Assembly (NCBI RefSeq): GCF_009753715.1
Contig: NZ_WQMS01000006.1
Location: 62,001-126,000 of the forward strand
Direction: 5' to 3'
Origin: Sphingomonas horti
GTDB lineage: Bacteria > Pseudomonadota > Alphaproteobacteria > Sphingomonadales > Sphingomonadaceae
Length of the DNA stretch: 64,000 bases
Positions 1 through 8,127 of this stretch are shown piece after piece. How positions within the stretch are numbered: the stretch's first letter is position 1; the number at the start of each line of letters is the position of its first letter. The notes below the pieces were generated by a model. It did no database searches. It was not told the origin of the DNA and worked only from the letters and a program-made list of their open reading frames with translations. The translations under genes and the position numbers were made by a program.

Positions 1-203
1 CACCGGAGCAGGCGCGGGCGATCGCCAAGCGGCACGGAGCGACCTTGCTGCTGGTCTGCCCCTATATGTCCGAATCCACGCTCTACCGCTCGCGCAGCCC
101 CAAGGGATTCTATGCCCAGCTGGAGCGCGGCAAGCGCTTCCCATGGCTGGAGCCGGTGCCGCTGCCCAAGGGCTCGCCCTATTGGTTGTGGCGCATCAAG
201 TGA
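1..203 (+). CDS. C-terminal fragment of a predicted membrane protein
   Basis: An open frame enters from the left edge and stops at TGA 201-203, leaving about 66 residues. The piece has a hydrophobic strand followed by a cysteine (LLLVCPYM), an STLYRSRSPKGFYAQL stretch, and ends in [16 protein letters not shown]. From memory this resembles the soluble C-terminal end of large polytopic proteins of the glycosyltransferase-39 type in sphingomonads, but too little is present to be sure. Its last 8 bases overlap the convergent MarC-like gene. Confidence 0.45.
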   Translation, partial: PEQARAIAKRHGATLLLVCPYMSESTLYRSRSPKGFYAQLERGKRFPWLEPVPLPKGSPYWLWRIK

Positions 204-816
204 GGCTGGCGCGAATGCCGTCGATGACGAACTGCACGGCGAGCGCCGCCAGGATCACGCCCAGCACGCGCGTGATCATCGCCTCCAGCCGGTAGCCGAG
301 CAGCCGCATCAGCGGCCCGGCGAGCAGCAGCGCCAGCAGGGTCAGCAGCAGCACCAGCGCCAGCGCGGCGAGCACCACCAGGTCTTCGGCGATGCCATGG
401 CCGCGCGACATCAGCAGCATCGCCGAGGCAATCGAGCCGGGCCCGGCGATCATCGGGATGCCCATCGGAAAAATCGAGATGTCCTCGTGCGAGGGCCTGG
501 CCTTCACGTCCTCGGCCCGGTGCTCGCGCCGCTCCTGCCGCTTCTCGAACACCATCTCCAGCGCGATCAGGAACAGCATGATGCCGCCGGCGATGCGGAA
601 CGCGTCGAGGCTGATGCCCAGGGCGTGCAGGAACGCTTCGCCGAAGATCGCGAAGGCGAGCAGGATCAGGCCGGCGACGACGCTGGAGCGGATCGCCATC
701 GCGCGGCGATGCTGCGGCGTCGCGCCCGCGGTCAGGCTGGCGAAGATCGGCGCGCAGCCGGGCGGGTCGATCACCACGAACAAGGTCGCGAACGCGGCGA
801 TGAAGAGATCGATCAT
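196..816 (-). CDS. MarC family integral membrane protein
   Basis: A 206-aa polytopic membrane protein of the MarC/UPF0056 family. The N-terminal [17 protein letters not shown] segment carries the family's D-P-P-G motif in the first helix. About six hydrophobic segments follow, with a charged cytoplasmic loop near residues 88-110 and a second conserved patch ([18 protein letters not shown]) near residue 120. The family's role is unsettled; it was once linked to multiple antibiotic resistance, a link not upheld. The start overlaps the end of folD by 4 bp (ATGA), so the two are probably co-translated. Confidence 0.9.
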   Translation of the reverse strand: MIDLFIAAFATLFVVIDPPGCAPIFASLTAGATPQHRRAMAIRSSVVAGLILLAFAIFGEAFLHALGISLDAFRIAGGIMLFLIALEMVFEKRQERREHRAEDVKARPSHEDISIFPMGIPMIAGPGSIASAMLLMSRGHGIAEDLVVLAALALVLLLTLLALLLAGPLMRLLGYRLEAMITRVLGVILAALAVQFVIDGIRASLT

Positions 817-1715
817 AGCCCTTCGGGCACCGGCACCCGCTCCCGCCGGCAGGCGGAGACCAGGGTGTTCCTGAGCAGCACCGCGATCGTCATCGGGCCG
901 ACGCCCTTGGGCACCGGCGTAATCGCGGCGGCGACGGGGAGCGCTTCATCGAAGGCGACGTCGCCGACCAGGCGGGTCTTGCCCGGCTCGTCGGCGGGCA
1001 CGCGGTTGATGCCGACGTCGATCACGGTCGCGCCCGGCTTCAACCAGTCGCCGCGGATCATGCGCGGGCGGCCGACCGCGGCGACGACGATGTCGGCGCG
1101 GCCGACGATCGCGGGCAGGTCGCGGGTGCGGCTATGGGCGATAGTGACGGTGCAATTCTCCTTGAGCAGCAGCTGCGCCATCGGCTTGCCGACGATGTTC
1201 GAACGGCCGACCACCACCGCGTCGAGGCCTGACAGGTCGCCCAGCCGGTCCTTCAGCAGCATGATGCAGCCGAGCGGCGTGCAGGGAACGAAGCCGTGCA
1301 GCCCGCTCGCCAGCCGCCCCACATTGACCGGGTTGAAGCCGTCGACGTCCTTGTCCGGGTCGATTGTCGCGATCACCGCATTCTCGTTGATCTGGGCCGG
1401 CAGCGGCAGCTGCACGAGAATGCCGTCGACCGAAGGATCGGCATTGAGCTCACGCACCAACGCCAGCAGGTCGGCCTGCGACGTCTCGGCCGGCAATTTG
1501 TGCTCGATCGAGACCATGCCGGCCTCCGCGGTCGCGCGCCCCTTGTTGCGGACATAGACCTGGCTGGCTGGGTCCTCGCCGACCAGCACCACGGCGAGCC
1601 CGGGCGCGCGGCCGGTGCGTTCGCGAAAGGCCGCGACGCCCTCCGCCACGCGGGCGCGCAATCCGGCGGCGAAGCCGGCGCCGTCGATGATCGCGGCCGT
1701 GCTCACACCAGGCAT
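813..1715 (-). CDS. folD: Bifunctional methylenetetrahydrofolate dehydrogenase / cyclohydrolase
   Basis: A 300-aa FolD of normal length. It interconverts 5,10-methylene-THF and 10-formyl-THF in the cytoplasm using NADP, supplying one-carbon units for purines and formyl-methionine. Visible signatures are [14 protein letters not shown] (with the catalytic Lys), [24 protein letters not shown], and the Rossmann loop [17 protein letters not shown]. The C-terminal [18 protein letters not shown] is also typical. It overlaps yggT by 13 bp upstream and the MarC-like gene by 4 bp downstream. Confidence 0.97.
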   Translation of the reverse strand: MPGVSTAAIIDGAGFAAGLRARVAEGVAAFRERTGRAPGLAVVLVGEDPASQVYVRNKGRATAEAGMVSIEHKLPAETSQADLLALVRELNADPSVDGILVQLPLPAQINENAVIATIDPDKDVDGFNPVNVGRLASGLHGFVPCTPLGCIMLLKDRLGDLSGLDAVVVGRSNIVGKPMAQLLLKENCTVTIAHSRTRDLPAIVGRADIVVAAVGRPRMIRGDWLKPGATVIDVGINRVPADEPGKTRLVGDVAFDEALPVAAAITPVPKGVGPMTIAVLLRNTLVSACRRERVPVPEGL

Positions 1716-1999
1716 GCGCTGACCAGCAGCCGCGGCATGAAGACGCGATCGATGATGGTCAGGGCCAGCAGAACGACCAGCGGCGACAGGTCGAGCGCGC
1801 CCAGGTCGGGCATGATCCGGCGGATCGGCCGGTAGAGCGGCGCCGTCATCCGGTCGAGCGCGACCCAGACCGAGCGGACGAAGTCATTGTAGGTGTTGAT
1901 GACGTTGAAGGCGATCAGCCAGGACATGATCGCCTGGATGATGATGATCCACCAGATCGCGGTCAGGAGAATTTGGATGATCTGAGCGATCGCGCACAT
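1703..1999 (-). CDS. YggT family membrane protein
   Basis: A 98-aa protein with two hydrophobic hairpins: residues about 5-30 ([21 protein letters not shown]) and a C-terminal [17 protein letters not shown] segment. Between them is the YggT signature [21 protein letters not shown]. Proteins of this family are inner-membrane proteins of poorly defined role, linked in some bacteria to osmotic stress or division. The ATG is preceded by GAGGA at good spacing. It probably starts a yggT-folD-marC transcript. Confidence 0.9.
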   Translation of the reverse strand: MCAIAQIIQILLTAIWWIIIIQAIMSWLIAFNVINTYNDFVRSVWVALDRMTAPLYRPIRRIMPDLGALDLSPLVVLLALTIIDRVFMPRLLVSACLV

Positions 2000-2056
2000 G
2001 GGGTCCTCGAAGTGATTTGCCGCCGGGATAGCCGAAGCCGGGGTGTGTTGCCAGCA

Positions 2057-2962
2057 TCAGACTCTGACGAGAGTGCCGACGCCGGCGCGCGTGAAGATTT
2101 CCAGCAGCACGGCATGCTGCACCCGCCCGTCGAGAATCACCGCCGCGTCGACGCCATTCTCGACTGCGTTGAGGCAGGTTTCGAGCTTCGGGATCATGCC
2201 GCCGCTGATCGTGCCGTCGGCGCGCAGCCGGGTGATGTCGGCCGGCGTGAGGTCGGTCAGCAGGTCGCCCTGCTTGTCCAGCACGCCCGCCACGTCGGTC
2301 AGCAGGAACAGGCGCGCGGCGCCCAGCGCGGCGGCGATCGCGCCGGCCATAGTGTCGGCGTTGATATTGTAGGTCTCCCCGTCGGCGCCGATGCCGATCG
2401 GGGCGATCACCGGGATCATGCCGGCGATCTCCAGATGATCGATCAGCGTGCGGTCGACCGCCACCGGCTCGCCGACGAAGCCCAGGTCGACCTCGGTTTC
2501 CTCGTCGCGCTCCGCGTCGTAAACCCGGTGCTCGAGCTTGCGGGCCTGGACCAGCCGGCCGTCCTTGCCCGAGATGCCGACCGCCTTGCCGCCCGCCTGG
2601 CCGATATGGGCCACGATTTCCTTGTTGATCGCGCCCGACAGGACCATTTCGGCCACATCGGCAGTCTGTTCGTCGGTGACGCGCAGGCCGGACACGAACT
2701 CCGACTTCACGCCCAGCTTGCTGAGCATCGATCCGATCTGCGGGCCGCCGCCGTGGACGACGACCGGATTGATGCCGACCGCCTTCAGCAGCACCACGTC
2801 CTCGGCAAAGCTGGCCGCCGCGGCCGGGTCGCTCATCGCATGCCCGCCATATTTCACGACGAAGGTCTGGCCGGCATAGCGCTGCATATAGGGCAGCGCC
2901 TCGATCAATATGTCGGCACGGGCGATCAGGTTGGTAGGATCGTACATCGGTCGAACTCGCAT
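2057..2962 (-). CDS. argB: Acetylglutamate kinase
   Basis: A 301-aa ArgB, which phosphorylates N-acetylglutamate with ATP in the second step of arginine synthesis. Seen directly: [10 protein letters not shown] near residue 35 (phosphate-binding Lys and glycines), [17 protein letters not shown] (substrate-binding loop), [16 protein letters not shown], and a C-terminal [18 protein letters not shown] typical of the arginine-sensitive form. A downstream ATG at 2947 (MYDPTN) is an alternative start; the family usually has a short N-terminal helix, so 2962 is kept. No other arg gene is adjacent. The queuosine transporter gene ends 6 bp upstream. Confidence 0.97.
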   Translation of the reverse strand: MRVRPMYDPTNLIARADILIEALPYMQRYAGQTFVVKYGGHAMSDPAAAASFAEDVVLLKAVGINPVVVHGGGPQIGSMLSKLGVKSEFVSGLRVTDEQTADVAEMVLSGAINKEIVAHIGQAGGKAVGISGKDGRLVQARKLEHRVYDAERDEETEVDLGFVGEPVAVDRTLIDHLEIAGMIPVIAPIGIGADGETYNINADTMAGAIAAALGAARLFLLTDVAGVLDKQGDLLTDLTPADITRLRADGTISGGMIPKLETCLNAVENGVDAAVILDGRVQHAVLLEIFTRAGVGTLVRV

Positions 2963-2968
2963 CCGGCC

Positions 2969-3613
2969 CTAACGGTCGAGCCGCCGGCCAAGGCCCACGA
3001 ACAGGTAGATCAGCGCCGGCACCAGCACCGCCGAGAGCACAACCTTCGCCAGCATCTGGCCGAGCAGCAGCTCGCCGATCGGGAACACGCCGAGGAACGC
3101 GATCGTGACGAACAGCAAGGTGTCGACGATCTGGCTGAGGATCGAGGCGATACCGGCGCGGAGCCAGAGGAGGTGCGCGCCCTCGCGCCCCTTCAGCCAC
3201 GAAAAGAGCGTGACGTTCAGCGTCTGCGACACGCCATAGGCGACGATGCCGCCGACCCAGATCCGCCAGGTTCCGCCCATCATCAGCTGGAACGCGTCGC
3301 GCCGCGCCGGGTCCATGTCGGGGGCGGGCGGCAGCGCGTACACGATCATCGACAGCAGCAGCGAGACGATCAGCGGAATGAAGCCGATCTGCACCAGCCG
3401 GTTGGCGCGGGTGCGTCCGTGCAGCTCCGCGACCGCGCTGGACGTGACGACCAGCAGCAGGAAGGCGAAGATGCCCGCCTCCACCGCCAGCGGCCCCAAT
3501 GCGACCTGCTTGTTGCCGAGCACGCCCGCGATGCAGACCATGCCGCCGTAGAAGATCGAGAAGGCGAAGAGGGACGGCGGGATGGCGCCGGTTCGCGCGG
3601 AGGGTTCGAGCAT
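2969..3613 (-). CDS. Queuosine precursor transporter (VUT family)
   Basis: A 214-aa polytopic protein with about six membrane segments, of the VUT/YhhQ family that imports preQ0/preQ1 for queuosine tRNA modification. Family-like features are VVTSSAVAELHGRTRANRLVQIG after the second helix, and the WRIWVGGIVAYGVSQTLNVT and SILSQIVDTLLFVTIAF helices with polar Gln/Asp in the membrane. It may lead into argB (6-bp gap) but the two have no pathway link. Confidence 0.85.
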   Translation of the reverse strand: MLEPSARTGAIPPSLFAFSIFYGGMVCIAGVLGNKQVALGPLAVEAGIFAFLLLVVTSSAVAELHGRTRANRLVQIGFIPLIVSLLLSMIVYALPPAPDMDPARRDAFQLMMGGTWRIWVGGIVAYGVSQTLNVTLFSWLKGREGAHLLWLRAGIASILSQIVDTLLFVTIAFLGVFPIGELLLGQMLAKVVLSAVLVPALIYLFVGLGRRLDR

Positions 3614-3664
3614 GTGCGGCGGTTAGCGGCTTTGGGGGAAGCGCGAAAGAGTTTAGCCCCGCGC

Positions 3665-3749
3665 CGTCACCCCGGCGCTGAGCCGGGGCCCATCTTCTCC
3701 TCCCGAGCGCGAGAAGGAAGGTGGGGCCCGGGTCAAGCCCGGGATGACG
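3665..3749. repeat. Interspersed palindromic repeat, GTCATCCCGG family (copy 1)
   Basis: An imperfect inverted repeat running from CGTCACCCCGGCG to CCCGGGATGACG, with an inner arm GCCCATCTTC/GAAGGTGGGG. Similar sequences occur at 21876-21962 and 25359-25444, and a part at 49319-49394. It abuts the stop codon of the holin gene (TGA at 3753-3751), and probably acts as that gene's 3' hairpin. Confidence 0.85.
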
Positions 3750-3750
3750 A

Positions 3751-4164
3751 TCAACGATCCACGCCCTTCGTCTTTCCCCATTGCCGGGCCGCGGTGTAGC
3801 CGAGATAGCCGGTGCCGAAGAGCATGTAGAGCGGCTCGGGGATGCCGTTCAGATAGGCAGTCATGCCGGCGGCGATGTGGCCGGCCGCCTCGGGCGCGGC
3901 GGCGGCGATCAGCCCCATCGGGATGGACCACAGCAGCAGCGCGTACATCACATAGAGGAAGCTCGGGCGCGCGCGGCTGGTCCAGGGATCGGCCGACTGA
4001 GCTTCGGCGACGATCGCGGACAGCTGGGTCTGCAGCGTCTGCAGGTCCTGCGTGCCCTGTAGCTTCAGCAGCTCCAGCTTGGCGGCGTCGCGTGCTTTGG
4101 GATCGGGGATGATCTTGTCGATCAGGCCGGCGATCGGGCCGACCAGCGATTCGATGAGAGGCAT
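3751..4164 (-). CDS. Putative holin (3TM, GTA/phage type)
   Basis: The ATG at 4164 has GGAG about 8 bases upstream and gives 137 aa; the longer upstream extension is unlikely. It opens with an amphipathic helix (LVGPIAGLIDKIIPDPKARD), then a coiled stretch (LELLKLQGTQDLQTLQTQL), then WTSRARPSFLYVMYALLLW and two more hydrophobic segments to residue 130. This matches the GTA_holin_3TM family, inner-membrane proteins that let an endolysin reach the wall. It lies 47 bp downstream of the lysozyme gene, forming a lysis pair. No capsid or tail genes are in the window. Confidence 0.75.
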   Translation of the reverse strand: MPLIESLVGPIAGLIDKIIPDPKARDAAKLELLKLQGTQDLQTLQTQLSAIVAEAQSADPWTSRARPSFLYVMYALLLWSIPMGLIAAAAPEAAGHIAAGMTAYLNGIPEPLYMLFGTGYLGYTAARQWGKTKGVDR

Positions 4165-4211
4165 GGGTATCTCCAAAGGTAACAAAATTGACGGCACGTA
4201 GCGCAAAAAAT

Positions 4212-4751
4212 CTAACCGACCCGGTTCGCAAGCCAGCCGTAGAGGAATGCCTCGTTGGCCGGGCGGCTTTCGGCGAGGCGCAGATAGCGCTCCCCCTGCA
4301 GCGCCTCGATCGCCTTCAGCAGCACCGTTTCGCCCGTGCGTCCGCGGCGACGAAGGAAGCCGTCGAGCGCGGCCAGCGTGGCGGGGCCGATCCGGCCGTC
4401 GACCGCGATGTCGGCATAGTCGCGGGCGCCGCGATTGAGCGCGTTCAGCGCGCGCTGGAGGAAAGCGGCTGCGACCTTTGGGCCCATGTTCGCGCCGGTG
4501 TCGAACAATTCGGCGGCGATGGAGGGCGCGCGTTCGCCGACGGCGTCGAAGCGCGGCCGTGTCCAGTAGAGGCGGCGATAAATGGCCGCGGCGGTGTCGC
4601 GCGGCAGGTGCCGCATGGCGCCGTCATAGCCGTTCGCGCGCGCGACCGTCTCGGTGATCCCGAATCGCGTCGGCCCGCCGCGATCGGCGGGGTGATCGGC
4701 ATAGCCGCCTTCGCGCTCGATCAGCGCGTCGATGAGGGAGTCGATGTCCAT
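4212..4751 (-). CDS. GH108 family peptidoglycan hydrolase (endolysin-like)
   Basis: A 179-aa protein of the glycosyl hydrolase 108 family. Residues 1-90 hold the lysozyme domain with the hallmark EGGY near residues 14-17 (predicted catalytic Glu), DRGGPTRFGIT, and LFDTGANMG. The C-terminal part (VDGRIGPATLAALDGFL...FLYGWLANR) matches the predicted peptidoglycan-binding domain paired with GH108. There is no signal peptide, consistent with release through the adjacent holin. The ATG has AGGAG at good spacing. It could serve a gene transfer agent, a decayed prophage or autolysis; neighbours do not decide. Confidence 0.88.
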   Translation of the reverse strand: MDIDSLIDALIEREGGYADHPADRGGPTRFGITETVARANGYDGAMRHLPRDTAAAIYRRLYWTRPRFDAVGERAPSIAAELFDTGANMGPKVAAAFLQRALNALNRGARDYADIAVDGRIGPATLAALDGFLRRRGRTGETVLLKAIEALQGERYLRLAESRPANEAFLYGWLANRVG

Positions 4752-4822
4752 TGGCTGCTGCTCCTGTGTCCTTGCGACTCGGGAACATAACCAAATAGGT
4801 TACGTGTAGGACAGCGAAAAAC

Positions 4823-4992
4823 TCCTCCCCTGCTGCGCAGGGGAGGGGGACCACGCGAAGCGTGGTGGAGGGGCGGCGCGAGCGCCGTCAGAGCTTGGGA
4901 AGTAGGGAGGCGTTGACCGCGCCTGCGGCGCGGCCCCTCCACCACTCGGCTCCGCCGAGCGGTCCCCCTCCCCTCGCGTTGCGAGGGGAGGA
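4823..4992. repeat. TCCTCCCC/GGGGAGGA palindromic element, solo copy
   Basis: A 170-bp element with perfect 8-bp terminal inverted repeats. The left half holds hairpin 1 (CCTCCCCTGC-loop-GCAGGGGAGG), then GGGACC, hairpin 2 (ACGC-GAA-GCGT) and GGTGGAGGGGC. The right half mirrors this: GCCCCTCCACC, hairpin 2', GGTCCCCC and hairpin 1' (CCTCGC-GTT-GCGAGG). The middle has no gene. The same plan recurs at 61947-62403 (with a DUF559 gene) and twice in glyS. It lies 7 bp from the 3' end of the tRNA-Pro gene. Confidence 0.9.
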
Positions 4993-4998
4993 CCGAAA

Positions 4999-5075
4999 TG
5001 GTCGGGGCGACTGGATTCGAACCAGCGACCCCCACACCCCCAGTGTGATGCGCTACCAGGCTGCGCTACGCCCCG
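4999..5075 (-). tRNA. tRNA-Pro (anticodon GGG)
   Basis: The minus strand folds as a standard 77-nt tRNA. The 7-bp acceptor stem is CGGGGCG/CGCCCCG and the D arm is GCGC-AGCCTGGTA-GCGC. The anticodon loop CTGGGGG carries GGG at 34-36 on a TCACA/TGTGG stem (one G-T wobble). The T arm is GCTGG-TTCGAAT-CCAGT, followed by discriminator A and a genome-encoded CCA. It decodes CCC. Confidence 0.95.
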
Positions 5076-5637
5076 ACCTTGGCTTCGCTGGAGCGCTGCT
5101 CCGGCGGAAGGCGCGGACTTATGGCGGAAGGCCGCGGAAGGCAAGGCTCTCCTCCCTGATGGTTCGATGCGGAAGGATCGGATGTTCTTCTTCGTGAGCT
5201 TCGTGCTCTGGTGCGAGCCAGATTATCTTCGCACGAAGATCACAAAGGGCACGAAGGAAGAGAAAGAAGAAGCTGGTTTCCCGCTTTCGCGGGAAGGCAG
5301 CGGGGCGGCCCAGACAAGCGAATGCCCGGACCGTTTCCGACCCGGGCACCCGCGTGACGTTGCCGTCAGCCCCCTTGAAAGCCGTCTCTCAACGCCTGGG
5401 CCTGCTCCCCTTCAAGAGGCCCTGCGGAGCGACTGCTCTCCCCGAACCACGGCCATTTTCAACAGCCTGCGCTTCGAATGAGGGAAGGCTATGTCAGCTT
5501 TCCGAAAGAGTCATGCCCGTTTATCTCAGGTTCATGTAAATTGCGCGAACCTGTGGCTTCGGCGCAACACGCCTGCTTGCGGCGCTCTCGGCGGCAGCCT
5601 AGACGCAAGTCCCGTTTCCGAATTGGTTCCACGAAAA
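5076..5637. other. Gene-poor intergenic stretch between tRNA-Pro and lolC
   Basis: About 560 bp with no convincing protein gene; open frames here lack recognisable domains and good ribosome sites. It contains an AT-richer inverted repeat (5185-5271) and a short hairpin TTCCCGC-TTTC-GCGGGAA at 5278-5295. Between about 5337 and 5485 there is a block with pairable segments, including TGACG-TTGC-CGTCA and CCTTGAA...TTCAAGAGG. That block could be a structured RNA or a long lolC leader. I could not assign it to a known RNA family. Confidence 0.5.
5185..5271. repeat. Inverted repeat of the TTCTTCTTCGTG type
   Basis: An imperfect palindrome built from TTCTTCTTCGTG/CTTCGTG on the left and CACGAAG/GGCACGAAGG/AAGAAGAA on the right. 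It is noticeably less GC-rich than its surroundings, which suggests an interspersed repeat. Only one copy is seen in the window. Confidence 0.6.
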
Positions 5638-6888
5638 ATGATCCTGTCGCGCTATGAGCGGATGATCGCCAGACGCTATCTGCTGCCGGGCAAGGGCGAG
5701 GCGTTCATCGCGCTGGTCGCCTCGATCAGCCTGGTTGCGGTGATGCTGGGCGTCGCCGCGCTGGTGATCGTGATGAGCGTGATGAACGGCTTTCGCGCCG
5801 AGCTGTTCGACAAGGTGGTGGGGCTGAACGGCCATGCCGTGATCCAGGGCTATGGCGGCCGGTTGCCCGGCTGGCGCGACGTGCTGGAGGAAGCGCGCAA
5901 GACGCCCGGCGTGGTCTCGGCAACCCCGCTGATCGAGCAGCCGCTGATGGTGACCTACCAGGGCCGCGTCGAAGGCGTGCTCGCGCGCGGCATGCGGGTC
6001 CAGGACATCCGCAACAATCCGGTGCTGGACGGCAAGGTGATCGACGGCGACCTGAAGGCGCTGACGCCGGGCAGCGGCAATGTCGCGGTCGGTGCCAGGC
6101 TGGCCGACATGCTGGGCGCGCGGGTCGGCGATTCGATCAGCCTGATCAGCCCCGACGGCCAGACCACGCCGTTCGGCACGGTGCCGCGAATCGTGGCCTA
6201 CCGGGTCGCGGCGATCTTCGAGGTCGGCGTCTATGACTATGACAAGGCGTTCGTGATCATGCCGATCGAGGATGCGCAGACGCTGCTGATGCTGGGCGAC
6301 GCGGTCGGCATGGTGACGGTGCAGACGACCGATCCCGACCATGTGGCCGAAATCCTTCACCCGCTGGTCAACAAGGTGGGCAGCCAGGGCATGATCACAG
6401 ACTGGCGGCAGATGAATGCGTCGCTGTTCGAGGCGCTGCAGGTGGAACGGGTGGCGATGTTCGTGGTGCTGTCGATCATCGTGCTGGTCGCCGTGTTCAA
6501 CATCCTGTCGTCGCTGATCATGCTGGTGCGCGCGAAGACACGCGACATCGCGATCCTGCGGACGATGGGCGCGACCCGCGCCGGCCTGATCAAGGTGTTC
6601 GTGACGATCGGCGTTACGATCGGCGCGCTCGGCATCGTCGCCGGGTTGATCCTGGGTGCGGTGTTCCTGTTCTACCGCCAGGCGGTGGTCAATTTCGTGC
6701 AGTTGGTGACGGGGCAGAATCTGTGGGACCCGTCGATCCGCTTCCTGACCGAGCTGCCGGCCAAGACCGACCCGGTCGAGGTGACCGCGATCGTGCTGAT
6801 GGCGTTGTTCCTGAGCTTCCTCGCGACGCTGTATCCCGCGTTCAAGGCGGCGAGCACCGACCCGGTGCAGGTGCTGCGCTATGAATGA
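5638..6888 (+). CDS. lolC: Lipoprotein-releasing ABC transporter permease LolC/LolE
   Basis: A 416-aa permease of the Lol complex, which extracts mature lipoproteins from the inner membrane and passes them to LolA. The ATG at 5638 gives the expected N-terminus ([21 protein letters not shown], shown in part) with the first helix at about residues 25-50. A periplasmic domain of some 210 residues follows, then three C-terminal helices ([52 protein letters not shown]). The cytoplasmic coupling loop [18 protein letters not shown] is clear. Only one permease is present, so it probably acts as a homodimer, as in other alphaproteobacteria. Its end overlaps lolD by 8 bp. Confidence 0.95.
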   Translation: MILSRYERMIARRYLLPGKGEAFIALVASISLVAVMLGVAALVIVMSVMNGFRAELFDKVVGLNGHAVIQGYGGRLPGWRDVLEEARKTPGVVSATPLIEQPLMVTYQGRVEGVLARGMRVQDIRNNPVLDGKVIDGDLKALTPGSGNVAVGARLADMLGARVGDSISLISPDGQTTPFGTVPRIVAYRVAAIFEVGVYDYDKAFVIMPIEDAQTLLMLGDAVGMVTVQTTDPDHVAEILHPLVNKVGSQGMITDWRQMNASLFEALQVERVAMFVVLSIIVLVAVFNILSSLIMLVRAKTRDIAILRTMGATRAGLIKVFVTIGVTIGALGIVAGLILGAVFLFYRQAVVNFVQLVTGQNLWDPSIRFLTELPAKTDPVEVTAIVLMALFLSFLATLYPAFKAASTDPVQVLRYE

Positions 6889-7555
6889 GCCGGTGCTGGC
6901 CACCCAAGGCCTGACGCGATCCTTCACGCAAGGGGACGCGACGATCGAGGTGCTGCGCGGCGTCGACCTGGGCGTGGCGCCGGGCGAGATCGTCGCGCTG
7001 CTGGGGCCGAGCGGCTCCGGCAAGTCGACCTTGCTGCAGGCGGTCGGCCTGCTGGAGGGCGGGTTCGGCGGCTCGATCCGGATCGGCGGCGAGGAAGTCT
7101 CCCGGCTCGACAACGACGCGCGCACCACGGTGCGCCGCGACCGGATCGGCTTCGTCTATCAATTCCACCACCTGCTGCCCGACTTCAGCGCCGCCGAGAA
7201 TGTGGTGCTGCCGCAGCTGATCCGCGGCGCCGAGCCGGGCGATGCGCGGACCCGGGCGGAAGCGCTGCTCGGCGCGCTGGGCTTGGGCCACCGGCTGACG
7301 CATCGCCCGAGCCAGCTCTCTGGCGGCGAGCAGCAGCGCGTCGCCGTCGCCCGCGCGCTCGCCAACCGGCCGGCGCTGGTGCTGGCCGACGAGCCCACCG
7401 GCAATCTCGACGAGGCGACCGCGGACGTGGTGTTCGATGAGTTCCTGCGGCTGGTCCGGGGCGAAGGGTCGGCGGCATTGGTCGCGACCCATAACGAGCG
7501 GCTGGCGCTGCGGATGGACCGGGTGTTGCGGCTCCACGAAGGCCGGCTGGAATAG
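6881..7555 (+). CDS. lolD: Lipoprotein-releasing ABC transporter ATP-binding protein
   Basis: A 224-aa ATPase partner of LolC/E. Walker A is [14 protein letters not shown] near residues 43-56, the Q-loop is in [14 protein letters not shown] (a LolD/MacB-type sequence), the signature is [15 protein letters not shown], Walker B is [13 protein letters not shown], and the switch His lies in [10 protein letters not shown]. Its ATG overlaps the lolC end, implying coupled translation. Confidence 0.97.
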   Translation: MNEPVLATQGLTRSFTQGDATIEVLRGVDLGVAPGEIVALLGPSGSGKSTLLQAVGLLEGGFGGSIRIGGEEVSRLDNDARTTVRRDRIGFVYQFHHLLPDFSAAENVVLPQLIRGAEPGDARTRAEALLGALGLGHRLTHRPSQLSGGEQQRVAVARALANRPALVLADEPTGNLDEATADVVFDEFLRLVRGEGSAALVATHNERLALRMDRVLRLHEGRLE

Positions 7556-7566
7556 GAGGCGACGCA

Positions 7567-8046
7567 ATGGCGACGGTAACCGATTTCGACGTCACGGCGC
7601 CGGATGGCGGCACCGAGTCGCTCGGCGCCTACCAGGGCAAGGTCCTGCTGATCGTGAACGTCGCCAGCAAATGCGGCTTCACGCCCCAATATGCGGGGCT
7701 GGAGGCGCTCCACCGCAAATACAAGGACCAGGGTTTCGCGGTGCTCGGCTTTCCCTGCAACCAATTCGGCCAGCAGGAACCCGGAAATGCGGAAGAGATC
7801 GCGTCCTTCTGCTCGTTGAACTACGACGTGACCTTTCCGATCTTCGCGAAGATCGACGTGAATGGACCCGAGGCTGATCCGCTCTACGAGCATTTGAAGA
7901 AGGAAGCGCCCGGGGTAATGGGCCTGACGTCGATCAAGTGGAACTTCACAAAGTTCCTTGTCGATCGCGGCGGCAACGTCGCCCATCGTTACGGGCCGAC
8001 GACCAAGCCTCAGGACATCGAACGCGACATTCAACGTTTACTTTGA
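7567..8046 (+). CDS. Glutathione peroxidase family protein
   Basis: A 159-aa GPx/BtuE-type thiol peroxidase that reduces hydroperoxides, often with thioredoxin as donor in bacteria. The peroxidatic Cys is in [13 protein letters not shown] near residue 37; [12 protein letters not shown] and the Trp/Asn motif [14 protein letters not shown] supply the rest of the active site. It uses Cys, not selenocysteine. GGAGG lies 7 bp before the ATG, and the gene is 11 bp from lolD, so co-transcription is likely. Confidence 0.95.
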   Translation: MATVTDFDVTAPDGGTESLGAYQGKVLLIVNVASKCGFTPQYAGLEALHRKYKDQGFAVLGFPCNQFGQQEPGNAEEIASFCSLNYDVTFPIFAKIDVNGPEADPLYEHLKKEAPGVMGLTSIKWNFTKFLVDRGGNVAHRYGPTTKPQDIERDIQRLL

Positions 8047-8127
8047 ACGGCCCACCATAATTTCTGTTGCGTCGAATCCGAAGGTTCCGCGTTGTGTGGG
8101 CGGGATCAACGGAAAACGAGGTAACCG

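Noticed and set aside
112-1557. A 481-aa plus-strand frame over marC and folD
   Set aside because: It is antisense to two clear genes and its sequence has shadow composition with no motif.
4823-4992. CRISPR-like repeats
   Set aside because: The repeats are inverted, not direct; copies are widely separated, spacers are absent and there are no cas genes.
5337-5485. 6S RNA or SRP RNA assignment for the structured block
   Set aside because: I could not find pairing between the two ends as 6S needs, nor the conserved GGAAGCAGCC-type SRP loop, so no family name was given.
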